A stretch of 34,959 nucleotides of DNA from Rickettsiales bacterium UBA4270. Lineage in GTDB: Bacteria > Pseudomonadota > Alphaproteobacteria > Rickettsiales > Deianiraeaceae. The stretch spans positions 1-34,959 of the forward strand of contig DGWA01000005.1 in assembly GCA_002395105.1 (NCBI GenBank). Direction: 5' to 3'. The position numbers and the translations under genes are program-made. Positions 15,495 to 24,443 of the stretch are shown here, piece by piece; within the stretch, counting starts at the first letter, position 1; every line of letters starts with the position of its first letter. The notes below the pieces were generated by a model. It searched no databases and had not been told where the DNA came from. It saw only the letters and a list, made by a program, of their open reading frames with translations.

Positions 15495-16907
15495 ATGAAT
15501 TGTCTTTCTAAAAAAAATATATATTTGGTTTTTGGTATAGGCAAAACAGGTATTGCAATAATTGATTTTTTACAAAAACAAGGTAAAAATTTTTATGTAT
15601 CAGACGATGATGTTGAAAAACTAAAAAAGATTGTTGTTGGTAAAAAAAAATTAGAAGAAAAATATAAACTTTATAACATAAACGAGAGAATAATAAAAGA
15701 AAAAAATATAAATTTTTTAGTGCTTTCTCCGTCTGTTCATGCTCAAAAAGACCCGAATAAGGTTGTTGTTTTGGCTAAAAAACTACACATTAGGATTATA
15801 GCAGATATAGATTTATTTTATAGATATCTACGTGAATATAATAAAAAAAACAATACTGATAAAAAGATAATAGGAATAACTGGTACAAACGGGAAAAGCA
15901 CAACAACGGCGCTAATTGCATTTTTACTTAACAAGTTAAAAAAAAAAGCAATAGCATGTGGAAATATTGGTTTAAATGTTTTATCTGTTGATGTAAAAAA
16001 GTATGACTATTTTATAGTAGAGATGTCGTCTTATAACTTATTTTTATTCGATAATGTCTCATTTTATTCTGGTGTATTGTTAAATATAACAGAAGATCAT
16101 TTAGCTTATCATGGCACAATGAGTAATTATGTTGCGGCAAAAGCAAAACTTTTAGAGAGTTCAAATATAAAAATTATTTGTATAGATGATAAATATACGT
16201 TTCGATTAATAAAAAATAAAAAGAAAAATGTTAAAAATTCTCAAAAAAATATAGTTTGTGTGTCGGTAAAAAAAATTCTGAAAGAAGGTTTATCTTTTTA
16301 TAATGGTATTTGTTATTACAACGGTTTATCTGTGTTTAAGGATAATTTTAAAAATCTTCCAGGTGAACATAATTTAGAAAATATCCTTTGTTCTGTGGCT
16401 TGTGTTCTAAAAATAAATAAGACAGCTAAGAAAGAAGAAATCTATAATATTTTTAAATATGCTAGTTTATTTCATGGCCTTCCGCATAGAATACAATTTG
16501 TTAAAAAAAAAGACAATGTAGTTTTTATCAATGATAGTAAAGGAACTAACGCAGATTCGACACAAAAAGCTTTAAAAGTTTTCTCTGATAAAGACATATA
16601 TCTTATAGCAGGTGGTGAAAGAAAAACAGCTGGTTTTTTCTTTTTAAAAAATGATCTAAAAAATGTAAAATGTGTATTTTTAATAGGTGATGCTACGGAT
16701 AGTTTTGCAGAAGAATTGAAAGAAATGAGGATAAAACATATAAAATGTTATAATATGAAAAACGCTGTTTTGAGTTCTTTTAAAGAAGCTAGAAATAATA
16801 AAAATAAATCAATAGTACTATTGTCACCACTATGTGCTAGCTTTGATCAATATAAAGACTTCGAAGACAGAGGTAATGACTTTATAAAAATAGTTAATTC
16901 ACTTTAA
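15495..16907 (+). CDS. murD: UDP-N-acetylmuramoyl-L-alanine--D-glutamate ligase
   Basis: This cytosolic Mur ligase adds D-Glu to UDP-MurNAc-L-Ala in peptidoglycan synthesis. The N-terminal UDP-binding Rossmann motif is VFGIGKTGIA (about residues 12-21). The ATP P-loop is GITGTNGKSTTTA (about 127-139). EMSSYNL, LNITEDHLAYHGTM, FHGLPHRIQFV, INDSKGTNADST, IAGGERKTAGF and LLSPLCASFDQYKDFEDRG are the MurD-specific blocks in order. Length (470) is normal. It is the first of several cell-wall genes in the window (also mrdA), showing that this lineage keeps peptidoglycan. Confidence 0.95.
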   Translation: MNCLSKKNIYLVFGIGKTGIAIIDFLQKQGKNFYVSDDDVEKLKKIVVGKKKLEEKYKLYNINERIIKEKNINFLVLSPSVHAQKDPNKVVVLAKKLHIRIIADIDLFYRYLREYNKKNNTDKKIIGITGTNGKSTTTALIAFLLNKLKKKAIACGNIGLNVLSVDVKKYDYFIVEMSSYNLFLFDNVSFYSGVLLNITEDHLAYHGTMSNYVAAKAKLLESSNIKIICIDDKYTFRLIKNKKKNVKNSQKNIVCVSVKKILKEGLSFYNGICYYNGLSVFKDNFKNLPGEHNLENILCSVACVLKINKTAKKEEIYNIFKYASLFHGLPHRIQFVKKKDNVVFINDSKGTNADSTQKALKVFSDKDIYLIAGGERKTAGFFFLKNDLKNVKCVFLIGDATDSFAEELKEMRIKHIKCYNMKNAVLSSFKEARNNKNKSIVLLSPLCASFDQYKDFEDRGNDFIKIVNSL

Positions 16908-16931
16908 TTATATTTAAGCAAACAATTGCAA

Positions 16932-17966
16932 CTATCTTATAATATATAAAATATTACATCCATTCTTAGTTTCTGTGCTTGAAACGTAATATCCGTTTGA
17001 AACATCATTTTGCAATGTGTTGTAGCAAATACGTTTTTTACCATCTTCATTGTCTACACTTTTTACATATCCATTTTTTAGTCCAATTAAAATTCCAGTG
17101 CCTGGTCTTCCATCATCGATTTTAACATCAATTTGATTAACTATGTCTGCTGTCAAAATTCCAGTTGCCAATGGACCTGTACCATATGTATCATCAGCGC
17201 CAGCTGGTGTATTTTTATATAAGATTAATACATTTTGTGAGTTAACATTTTTTTGAACTTCTGTGTCATAAAATTCATGTTCATTAACCGCACCTTCAGA
17301 ATTATTTGATCCACGTATAAAATTCAGATTCAAGCTTTCTGTTTTCTTTGGATCAATTAGAATACCAGCTAATGTGGCAGCTCCGTTGCTATCAAATGAA
17401 GTTTTTGCTTGGGTTCTTTTCACATTTTCGTAAGATATACAATCTTTACATACTTCATCCCAAGGACCTTGATTGGCCTTGCTAGCAGGATAAGAACCAT
17501 TAGCCATTTCATCATCGGCAATAGTTGTACTAACTGTATCTGCATCGATGATTTTGGATGTTCGCATAAACCTCATTGCGTTTAAAAATGAAATCCATCT
17601 TTCTGTTGTAGCCATTAAAGAACTACCAGCAAAACCATCATTCACTTTTCCTCTTCCTCCGGCTTGTGCACGATTATTGGTACAATAATCACCAAGGCTT
17701 ACACCCTCTTTATCTAAATTTAGCTGTGAAAATTCTGCCCATTTTCTACAAGTTTCTTCGTCGACATTTCCAGGATAAACATCGTATGAATCGCGAAATA
17801 TCATTATTGCTTTTTTATATTTATCTATTTCAACAAGTACTTTTTGAGCCTTTGCTCTGGCAATTATTTTTGCTCCCGATAATACAGTAAATGTTAAAAG
17901 TGATAAAACAATTAAAACTATGGATAATTCTAACAAAGAAAATGATTTTTTTAAACAACTGGACAT
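16932..17966 (-). CDS. Large type IV pilin-like protein with prepilin N-terminus
   Basis: ATG 17966 gives MSSCLKKSFSLLELSIVLIV: a short basic leader, then the prepilin signature. The cleavage-site residue is Ser rather than the usual Gly (KKS-FSLLEL), but the Glu at mature position 5 and the hydrophobic helix are present. A conserved spine (IARAKAQKVLVEIDKYKKAI, FRDSYDVYPG) follows, as in pilin/pseudopilin globular domains. The remaining 250 residues are a large globular domain with paired cysteines, far bigger than ordinary pseudopilins. Such large pilin-like proteins occur in host-associated Alphaproteobacteria. A TTGACA/TAACAT pair lies upstream. Its operon partners are not adjacent. Confidence 0.8.
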   Translation of the reverse strand: MSSCLKKSFSLLELSIVLIVLSLLTFTVLSGAKIIARAKAQKVLVEIDKYKKAIMIFRDSYDVYPGNVDEETCRKWAEFSQLNLDKEGVSLGDYCTNNRAQAGGRGKVNDGFAGSSLMATTERWISFLNAMRFMRTSKIIDADTVSTTIADDEMANGSYPASKANQGPWDEVCKDCISYENVKRTQAKTSFDSNGAATLAGILIDPKKTESLNLNFIRGSNNSEGAVNEHEFYDTEVQKNVNSQNVLILYKNTPAGADDTYGTGPLATGILTADIVNQIDVKIDDGRPGTGILIGLKNGYVKSVDNEDGKKRICYNTLQNDVSNGYYVSSTETKNGCNILYIIR

Positions 17967-17997
17967 AAAACATGTTATATATAAACGCAACGATGTT

Positions 17998-18020
17998 AAG
18001 ACATTAATTGCAAATGTCAA
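17998..18020 (-). promoter_or_regulatory. Candidate promoter of the pilin-like gene
   Basis: On the minus strand, TTGACA (18020-18015) is followed after 16 bases by TAACAT, about 30 bases before ATG 17966. This is one of few genes here with room for a leader of conventional length. The -10 is moderate. Confidence 0.35.
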
Positions 18021-18227
18021 GTGAAAAATAAATATTTAATACTATATTTCGACAAGGAAAAACTCTTTTTCATAAAAATTAATTTATTTTAATTTTTCAA
18101 AGATTTTTGAAATATTTTTTGGATTTTTATTATCATAAATAAACAATTAATTGTTGAAATGATTTATTTTTGGCTGTTGTCAAGCAAATATTGACATTAA
18201 ATTTTAATATTATCTTTAAAATAAAAG

Positions 18228-19109
18228 ATGAACATGAGATTTTCAAATTCAACGAAGGGAGCTATAATTTATTTGAGCGCGATGTTTGTGACTGTAATGT
18301 TAAATATTTTTGTTAAAAGTGCGATTGTTAAATTTAATCTTCCAACCACAGAGGTGTTGTGTTGCCGTCAAGCAATAATAGTATTTTTTTTAATTCCTTT
18401 AATGATAAAGAGGAAATTTAATTTTTTTGATAAAACATCTTTTAAACCAAATGTTTTTCGAAATTTATTATTTTCAGTTAGTACGTTTGTAATGTATTTT
18501 GGAATGGCAAGAGTTCCGTTAAACGATGCAACGGCAATAACATTTTTAATACCAATTATAGGCAGTGTTTTGGCGGTTAAAATGCTTGGCGAAAAAGCAT
18601 CTAAAGCAATTTGGCTTGCATTATTTTTGTCAATTATTGGCGTTTTTGTTGTAAAAAAACCAGGATTTGAAGATGAAGAAATTTTACTTGGATATGTTGC
18701 TTTAATTTTTACAGTTATTATTCGTGGATATGTTGTTGTTTTAAATAAAAGACTTGCGAGTAAATTTGATACAATGACTATGTTATTTTATACACATATT
18801 GTTATGTTGTTGATGGGATTATTGTTTATGCCTAAATTTATATCAATTCCACCTGAAGCAGTAAAGTATATTGCCGGCTCTGGTATTTTGTTTTTTTTGG
18901 AGTACTATCTGATTTTTAAAGCATACAAACTTTGTAATGCAATAACACTGCAACCTTTAGACTTTTCTAGATTATTGTATATGATGATAATGTCGAGCTT
19001 GTTGCTGAATGAACATGTTGAAAAAAATCAAGTAATCGGTGGTTTAATTATAGTTGGCAGTTATGCTATAATGTTATTTCAAAAAAAAAGCAAAAAACAG
19101 AAAGCGTAA
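18228..19109 (+). CDS. EamA/DMT-family transporter
   Basis: The 293-residue protein has about ten hydrophobic helices arranged as two EamA repeats. The first repeat includes the conserved ARVPLNDATAITFLIPI and LGEKAS segments; the second includes FKAYKLCNAITLQPLDFSRLL and the closing LLNEHVEKNQVIGGLIIVGS. This is the drug/metabolite transporter superfamily, whose members include the S-adenosylmethionine importer of Rickettsia. The substrate cannot be read from sequence. A C-terminal Lys-rich tail lies on the cytoplasmic side. ATG 18228 is used; ATG 18234 is equally possible. It follows a 261-base divergent region. Confidence 0.88.
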   Translation: MNMRFSNSTKGAIIYLSAMFVTVMLNIFVKSAIVKFNLPTTEVLCCRQAIIVFFLIPLMIKRKFNFFDKTSFKPNVFRNLLFSVSTFVMYFGMARVPLNDATAITFLIPIIGSVLAVKMLGEKASKAIWLALFLSIIGVFVVKKPGFEDEEILLGYVALIFTVIIRGYVVVLNKRLASKFDTMTMLFYTHIVMLLMGLLFMPKFISIPPEAVKYIAGSGILFFLEYYLIFKAYKLCNAITLQPLDFSRLLYMMIMSSLLLNEHVEKNQVIGGLIIVGSYAIMLFQKKSKKQKA

Positions 19110-19171
19110 TTATCTATCAATATTAAAAAACTAATTGTTATAAACTAGTTTATAAAAATAAAAAAGTTATC

Positions 19172-19198
19172 TTGACAATAAAAAAATAGCACAATAAT
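19172..19198 (+). promoter_or_regulatory. Candidate promoter of adk
   Basis: TTGACA (19172-19177) is followed after 15 bases by AATAAT (19193-19198). Transcription would begin near 19204, just at GTG 19203 and 17 bases before ATG 19221. That favours the longer, anchored form of the kinase over a start at 19326. Confidence 0.45.
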
Positions 19199-19220
19199 TC
19201 TTGTGGTCGAATTAAAATGT

Positions 19221-20024
19221 ATGATTCGTGCTGTTAAGATTATCTTTATTGTTATTGCTGTCTTAGCAATAGTGGTTATTAGTTTTAACTATAAGAGATT
19301 TTTAAATATTGGTGGTGGAAAGAATATGAAGAAAGTTTTTAATGTCGTTTTGGTTGGTGCTGCTGGTTCTGGGAAAGGAACGCAAGGCGATCTTATTAAA
19401 AATACGATGAATTTATTGCAAGTTTCCGCTGGAGAGGTATTACGACAATATAGAAGCAACAAAGATGCTAAGTATACAAAAACAATAAATGAATACATTG
19501 ATAAGGGGCAACTCGTTCCTTCTTACATTACACATGAATTAATTGCAGAATACATTAAGAAAAATGTTTTTTGTGATGAATGTAAGTACGATGGAGTGAT
19601 ATACGATGGTTTTCCAAGACAAATGGAGCAATTGGAGTTTTTAGATAAGTTTTTAGACGAAAACGATAATAAAGTTGATGCTGTTGTTTATATAGATGTT
19701 CCAATGGATGTCTTAGCTGATAGACTGAGTGGACGTTTTTCATGTTCGAAATGTGGTACTTTATATCATAAGACAAAAAAACCAACGAAACTTGCCGGCG
19801 TTTGCGATGTTTGCGGAAGTAAAAAATTTAACGTTAGAGCAGATGATCAAGATGAAGATGCAATTAAATCAAGATTTAAGATATTTAAAGAAACGACAAT
19901 GCCGGTTCTTAGTAAATATGAAGAAAGAAATATTGTCATAAAAGTTGACGGGACAAAATCTCCAAAAGAGATAGGTGATATTGTGATATCAAAACTTCAA
20001 CAAATTAAAAGCAGAAAAAGTTAG
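19221..20024 (+). CDS. adk: Adenylate kinase with a predicted N-terminal membrane anchor
   Basis: The enzyme interconverts ATP + AMP and 2 ADP. The P-loop GAAGSGKGTQ, AMP-site segments (AGEVLRQY, YDGFPRQMEQ), RLSGRFSCSKCG, and the LID zinc site with four Cys (CSKC and CDVC) are present, followed by RADDQDEDAIKSRF. The normal family start corresponds to ATG 19326. The frame is open upstream to ATG 19221 or GTG 19203 and encodes a clear transmembrane segment (IIFIVIAVLAIVVISF). The promoter near 19172 would transcribe it. ATG 19326 has a purine-rich GGTGGAAAG upstream, so a soluble product from the same mRNA is also possible. rpsP follows after 51 bases. Confidence 0.9.
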   Translation: MIRAVKIIFIVIAVLAIVVISFNYKRFLNIGGGKNMKKVFNVVLVGAAGSGKGTQGDLIKNTMNLLQVSAGEVLRQYRSNKDAKYTKTINEYIDKGQLVPSYITHELIAEYIKKNVFCDECKYDGVIYDGFPRQMEQLEFLDKFLDENDNKVDAVVYIDVPMDVLADRLSGRFSCSKCGTLYHKTKKPTKLAGVCDVCGSKKFNVRADDQDEDAIKSRFKIFKETTMPVLSKYEERNIVIKVDGTKSPKEIGDIVISKLQQIKSRKS

Positions 20025-20075
20025 TTTAAAAATATTGACTTTTAATTTTGTGTATATATTTATCTGATAGGATAT

Positions 20076-20408
20076 ATGGCTTTAAGAATAAGATTGGCGA
20101 GAGGTGGATCAGTTCATGATGCTCATTATAAGATAGTTGTTATTGAAAGTACGAAACAAAGAGATGGTCAGGCTGTTGATATAATAGGTCATTATCATCC
20201 TAATTTTCACAATGAAAAAAGATTACAGATTGATGTTGAAAAATTAAGTAAATGGTTAGGCTTTGGCGCTAAACCGACCGATGTAGTGGTTAGATTAGGT
20301 TTAAACCAAGGGATAAAAATGTTTGAAAAGTTTTCTATAAAACACGTACAAGGAAAGAATTACGGAAAATCAAAAAAAGAGGTTAAAGCACAAAATGCAG
20401 CGTCTTAA
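20076..20408 (+). CDS. rpsP: 30S ribosomal protein S16
   Basis: The 110-residue protein begins ALRIRLARGGSVHDAHYKIV and has the S16 blocks VIESTKQRDGQAVDIIGHYHP and KLSKWLGFGAKPTDVVVRLG. It is needed for 30S assembly. A short Lys-rich tail extends beyond the usual C-terminus. The usual partners rimM, trmD and rplS are absent; it follows adk. TTGACT (20035-20040) and TATTTA (20057-20062) lie just upstream, and AGGA (20069-20072) before ATG 20076 is one of few Shine-Dalgarno-like sites in the window. Confidence 0.97.
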   Translation: MALRIRLARGGSVHDAHYKIVVIESTKQRDGQAVDIIGHYHPNFHNEKRLQIDVEKLSKWLGFGAKPTDVVVRLGLNQGIKMFEKFSIKHVQGKNYGKSKKEVKAQNAAS

Positions 20409-20450
20409 CGTTATCCCAATCTAATTTTAGTTCTGTTTTCATAATGGATT

Positions 20451-21275
20451 ATGAAAATATTATTACGAAAAATAAAGCTATTTGTAACTAACTTTATTGA
20501 TATAATTGTACCTAAATGTTGTTTATCTTGTGGTAAAGAATTAGATTATAAAAATAAGCAGGATTTTATATGCGATGAGTGTGCAGATTGTTTATTTTGC
20601 ATAGATCAAAAAAACTGTTGTGAAAAATGTGGCTATCCTTTAGATTTTTATAATGATAGTAATAAAATAATGTCTAATTTTTCAAAAAATAATAGTCATT
20701 TTTTATGCCATAATTGTATATCTTTTAAGAACAAATTTAATATAGCACGATCTTGTTTTCAGTATAAAGGTTATATACGACGTATACTTATGAATTTTAA
20801 ATTTTATTTTCAGACAGAATCAACTGATTTTATTGGTGAGTCTTTATTGAAAACCTATTCATTTATATCAAATTCAGATGTTTTGTGCTGTATACCTGTC
20901 ACGAAAACGAAATTATTTTTAAATGGTTATAATCATGCCAGTTTGATTGCAAGTAGTTTTTATAAAAAACTGAAAAATAACGAACCGAATTCAAAAATGA
21001 TTTTTTTACCAGATTTATTGCTAAAAAACATCAATTCACAACAATCAAAGACACTTTCAAAGCAAGAAAGATTACAAAAGAAACATCATTTTATTGTTAA
21101 TGATAAATATCTTTCAGATGAATGGAGGAACTTTTTCTCTAAAAAAACTATTTTAATAATTGACGATATTATGACTACTGGCGCGACATTGAATTCTGCC
21201 TCATATGTTTTAAAAAAAACGTTTAAAAATATCAACATTGAATGTCTAACATTTGCAAGAACAATGCTTTATTAA
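20451..21275 (+). CDS. comF: ComF-family phosphoribosyltransferase-like protein
   Basis: The N-terminus carries Cys pairs typical of ComF zinc ribbons (CLSCGKEL, CDEC, CCEKCGYPL, CHNC; about residues 22-90). FQYKGYIRRILMNFKF is the family's conserved YxGxxRxxI/L-x-x-KF block. The C-terminus has the PRPP-binding motif ILIIDDIMTTGATLNSA. ComF proteins support natural transformation and replication restart. It lies between rpsP and lipB, with 23 bases to lipB. Together with RecA and pilin-like genes it makes DNA uptake conceivable, but no other competence gene is visible. Confidence 0.88.
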   Translation: MKILLRKIKLFVTNFIDIIVPKCCLSCGKELDYKNKQDFICDECADCLFCIDQKNCCEKCGYPLDFYNDSNKIMSNFSKNNSHFLCHNCISFKNKFNIARSCFQYKGYIRRILMNFKFYFQTESTDFIGESLLKTYSFISNSDVLCCIPVTKTKLFLNGYNHASLIASSFYKKLKNNEPNSKMIFLPDLLLKNINSQQSKTLSKQERLQKKHHFIVNDKYLSDEWRNFFSKKTILIIDDIMTTGATLNSASYVLKKTFKNINIECLTFARTMLY

Positions 21276-21298
21276 AACGATAAATTGGTTGCAAATAA

Positions 21299-22024
21299 AT
21301 GAAATTAATTCACTTAAAAGTTATGAAATTAATTCTTAAACAAGATTATATAGATTATAAAGATGCTATGTCTTGGTTTGATGTTATTAAAAACTACAAC
21401 AAAAACGGTAGTTGTGATGTTGAAAGGATTTTTATTTTAGAGCATAATAATGTATATACAGCAGGGAAAAGCATAAACGATACTAAACAAAATTTAATTT
21501 GTAATATTCCAGTTGTTTATACGGATAGAGGTGGGCTTTGGACATGGCACGGGCATGGTCAAATTGTTGTTTATTTTATATACAATTTGCGCAAAAGGAA
21601 ATTATTTTTAAGTGATTTTATTGAAATTGTTGAAAAAACAGTCATTGAACTAATAAACAATGAAATTGCGAGAATTACTAATAAAAGCGTACTAGATAAT
21701 ATAAAAATTTATGCAGATAGCAAAAAACGAGGGTTTTGGGCAACAAAAAAAAATAAGAATGCAGAAGATAATTTAAAATTGGGTTTTATTGGTTTAAGAG
21801 TGTTAAATGGTTTTGTCTTCCATGGAATTAGTATAAATTATAATAATGATTTAAGTTTTTTTAACAACATAGTGCCATGTGGTCTTGAAGGTGTAAAAAT
21901 TACATCGATTCAAAATTTAATTGAAGGTAATAACAAAAATAATTCTCTTGACATAGAAATTTTTAAAAAGCATATTGGCAATGCTTTGTTTGAAAAACTA
22001 GATACATTGGTTGGTGTGAAATAA
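21299..22024 (+). CDS. lipB: Octanoyltransferase (lipoate biosynthesis)
   Basis: LipB transfers octanoate from acyl carrier protein to lipoyl domains. IFILEHNNVYTAGKS, the signature YTDRGGLWTWHGHGQIVVYF (family R-G-G-x-x-T-x-H-G-P-G-Q, with His for Pro here), KLGFIGLRVLNGFVFHGISI with its conserved Lys, and IVPCGLEGVKITSI with the catalytic Cys are all visible. Two in-frame ATGs (21299 and 21323) sit in a near-duplicate 18-base sequence (MKLIHLK / MKLILK), so the start is ambiguous. lnt begins nine bases downstream, implying co-transcription of comF-lipB-lnt. lipA is not in the window. Confidence 0.92.
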   Translation: MKLIHLKVMKLILKQDYIDYKDAMSWFDVIKNYNKNGSCDVERIFILEHNNVYTAGKSINDTKQNLICNIPVVYTDRGGLWTWHGHGQIVVYFIYNLRKRKLFLSDFIEIVEKTVIELINNEIARITNKSVLDNIKIYADSKKRGFWATKKNKNAEDNLKLGFIGLRVLNGFVFHGISINYNNDLSFFNNIVPCGLEGVKITSIQNLIEGNNKNNSLDIEIFKKHIGNALFEKLDTLVGVK

Positions 22025-22033
22025 AATAATATT

Positions 22034-23692
22034 ATGACGTTCAAAGCTTTTAATAAAAAACTAGGTTTTTTTTCTAAAATTCATCTTTTTCAAAAGAAAA
22101 ATATACTAGATTGTTTAGTTTTTTGTAAAAAAAAATGGCAAAATTTTATTAATGATGCCATAACAAGCAACACAAAAAAACATCTGTTGTTAGTATTTTG
22201 CATTGGACTGCTGAACTTTTTTGCTGTTACACCATTTTGTTTTATTATCATTCTTCCTTTGACATTTGGTAGTCTTTTTTATATTTTTGAAAAGCGACAT
22301 TATTCGTGGATTATTTCACGATTATTAACAATTTTTGCTTTTTTATGTGGATATTTTACATCTATTTTTTGGTGGCTTTCCGTCCCGTTGACTGTTGATT
22401 TTTCACATTTATTTTGGCTAATACCGTTTGCATTGTTTGGCATACCTGTTTTGCTGTCTACTGTTTTTATAATATTTTTTACAATATGTTTTGTTGTACT
22501 AGATAAACTTTTTTATTACAACAAGAATATCTCACAGAATGTAAAAGATATACTGTTTGTTTTTGTATTTTTACTATGCTGGTTTTTAGGAGATTATGTT
22601 AGAGGTCATTTTATATTTGGTGGTTTTCCATGGATGTTATTTGGGCATTTTATTACTTATCCTTTTGCATTACAATCTGTTCGTTTTTTAGGTATTGATT
22701 TATATTCTATTTTTTGTCTATATTTAGCGTTAATACCATATATACTTTTATTTAAGAGAAAAAATAAATTTTTAAAAAATATATCATTCTTTGTTTTAAT
22801 TTTTTGGTTTTTAAATTGTCTTATTGGCTGTATTTATTTGTCATGTAAACAAACGAATAAACTTGGTATAAATGTTTTTGCATCACAACCAAATGTTTCG
22901 GCTTCAGTTCAAATGAATATAAAACAGATAAGAGAGACTATAAATGAAAATGCAAAAATTTTGTCAATTTTTTCAGGAATATCTAAGCCATCATTAATGC
23001 TTATGCCGGAAGGGAGTATAAATTTTAATATCGATAGTGGCGATATATTGACAAAAAACATTGGTCGTCTTATTCCAAATGACGATTCTTTATTGCTGGT
23101 TGGTGGAATCGATGCTCATGGTGTTTCTCCGTATAATGTGATTTATGCTATAAATAAAGACGGATATATTTTGGATGTTTATAAAAAACAAAAACTTGTA
23201 CCATTTGGTGAATATATACCATTTCGTAGATTTTTTCCTCATTTAACGCGTTTAATTACTGGTGGAAATTTTGATTTTTCGACAAGTAAAATCAATGATT
23301 TGTTTGTTTTGTATAGAGATCTTCCGATTATTTATCCTATAATTTGCTATGAAAGTATTTTTCCAGATCTTGTCAAAAAAAATATAGAATTAAGCAGAAA
23401 ACAGATAAATTATGATATAAATGAAATATATGCAAAACAAGTTGGGGTAAAGACATTAAATGAAAGGGGCGAGATTATAGTAAATTTAACGAATGATGCT
23501 TGGATGAAATGGAGTACTGGAGCATATCAACATTTTTTGATGGCTCGTTTTTTAGCAATTTCAACAGGACTTCCAGTTATAAGAGTGTCAAACAACGGTT
23601 TTTCTGCATTTATAGATAGCTGTGGACGAATTATAGAAAAAACAAAATTAAACAAGAAAGATTTATTAACAATTAGTAATTTCAAGAGATAA
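22034..23692 (+). CDS. lnt: Apolipoprotein N-acyltransferase
   Basis: Lnt completes bacterial lipoprotein maturation by N-acylating the lipid-modified Cys in the inner membrane. Several N-terminal transmembrane helices (about residues 55-290) precede a nitrilase-like periplasmic domain. The catalytic triad is visible: Glu326 in LMPEGSINF, Lys385 before LVPFGEYIPFR, and Cys438 in IICYESIFPD. The final ending NLTNDAWMKWSTGAYQHF and RVSNNGFSAFIDSCG also match. At 552 residues it is slightly long, with an extra basic N-terminus of about 40 residues and an insertion around 445-475. The 3' end overlaps the convergent HAD gene by 11 bases. Confidence 0.95.
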   Translation: MTFKAFNKKLGFFSKIHLFQKKNILDCLVFCKKKWQNFINDAITSNTKKHLLLVFCIGLLNFFAVTPFCFIIILPLTFGSLFYIFEKRHYSWIISRLLTIFAFLCGYFTSIFWWLSVPLTVDFSHLFWLIPFALFGIPVLLSTVFIIFFTICFVVLDKLFYYNKNISQNVKDILFVFVFLLCWFLGDYVRGHFIFGGFPWMLFGHFITYPFALQSVRFLGIDLYSIFCLYLALIPYILLFKRKNKFLKNISFFVLIFWFLNCLIGCIYLSCKQTNKLGINVFASQPNVSASVQMNIKQIRETINENAKILSIFSGISKPSLMLMPEGSINFNIDSGDILTKNIGRLIPNDDSLLLVGGIDAHGVSPYNVIYAINKDGYILDVYKKQKLVPFGEYIPFRRFFPHLTRLITGGNFDFSTSKINDLFVLYRDLPIIYPIICYESIFPDLVKKNIELSRKQINYDINEIYAKQVGVKTLNERGEIIVNLTNDAWMKWSTGAYQHFLMARFLAISTGLPVIRVSNNGFSAFIDSCGRIIEKTKLNKKDLLTISNFKR

Positions 23693-24338
23693 GCTGTCTG
23701 ATATCTTGTATTTCTGGTACATTTGACAAATCTGGCGGTAACTCTGTTGTAAATTCACTTCTAAAATGAATAACTTTAACTCCAGCTTTTAGCCCAGCGT
23801 AAATGTTATATATTCTATCATCTATTAAAATAGTTTCGTCTGCTTTTAGGTTATACTTTTTAAGTAAAGTAAGAATTTTTTTTCTTTTAGTGTCGCCATT
23901 ATGCATTGCTTTTTTATCGTGTAGTACAACTTCTAATTTAATAAAAGGAAAATTAGAAAAGAGCTGTGTTAGTAATTTTTTTTTTTGTTTTATATTAAAC
24001 CCGGCTGATAAAATGAATTGCTTATACTTCATGTCATTAAGTTTATAAAGAACATCATCTGTGCCGTAATATAGTGGGCGATCAAAATAATATTCATCGC
24101 TTTCGCAGAATAATTTATCAAGCTGCTTTCCGAGTGTTGGATGAGTTTTTAATTCTATTGAACCATATTTATTATCAATAGGAAGTGCTTTGTCTAAATC
24201 TTTGTATAAGAAGTTTTTAAAAAAAGTATTAATTTTTGGATGGTTTTTGATAAAGCAATAATACGCATGGTTTATATTTGCTAATGTTCCATCTACGTCC
24301 CAGATTATATTTTTAACACAGAGTTTTTTGATTAACAT
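23682..24338 (-). CDS. HAD-superfamily hydrolase
   Basis: The HAD motifs are present: I NIIWDVDGTLANIN with the two catalytic Asp, II QFILSAGF with Ser, a Lys region (KRKKILTLLKKY) and IV ETILIDDRIYNIYAG. A helical cap (about residues 25-110) lies between motifs I and II. The substrate is not deducible; it could be a nucleotidase or phosphoglycolate-type phosphatase. ATG 24338 is preferred to the frame's first ATG at 24380, which adds 14 residues unlike the family. It overlaps lnt by 11 bases tail to tail and is divergent from the candidate effector. Confidence 0.82.
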   Translation of the reverse strand: MLIKKLCVKNIIWDVDGTLANINHAYYCFIKNHPKINTFFKNFLYKDLDKALPIDNKYGSIELKTHPTLGKQLDKLFCESDEYYFDRPLYYGTDDVLYKLNDMKYKQFILSAGFNIKQKKKLLTQLFSNFPFIKLEVVLHDKKAMHNGDTKRKKILTLLKKYNLKADETILIDDRIYNIYAGLKAGVKVIHFRSEFTTELPPDLSNVPEIQDIRQLIS

Positions 24339-24409
24339 CTGATTAAAATTGAATTTACAAAAATAATAGTCAAATAACATTATCGATTAAATTTAAATGA
24401 AAATTTTTT

Positions 24410-24437
24410 TTGAAAAATTTTGGTAAAAGAATATAAT
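24410..24437 (+). promoter_or_regulatory. Strong leaderless-type promoter of the candidate effector
   Basis: TTGAAA (24410-24415), a 16-base spacer and perfect TATAAT (24432-24437) lie six bases before ATG 24444. Transcription should start almost exactly at the ATG. It also rules out the TTG at 24420 as start, because that codon lies inside the promoter. Confidence 0.75.
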
Positions 24438-24443
24438 GATTAT

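Noticed and set aside
18070..18130. AT-only inverted repeats between the pilin-like and EamA genes.
   Set aside because: Stems contain almost no G-C pairs, and such pairings are expected by chance in AT-rich intergenic DNA; no terminator or RNA gene is supported.
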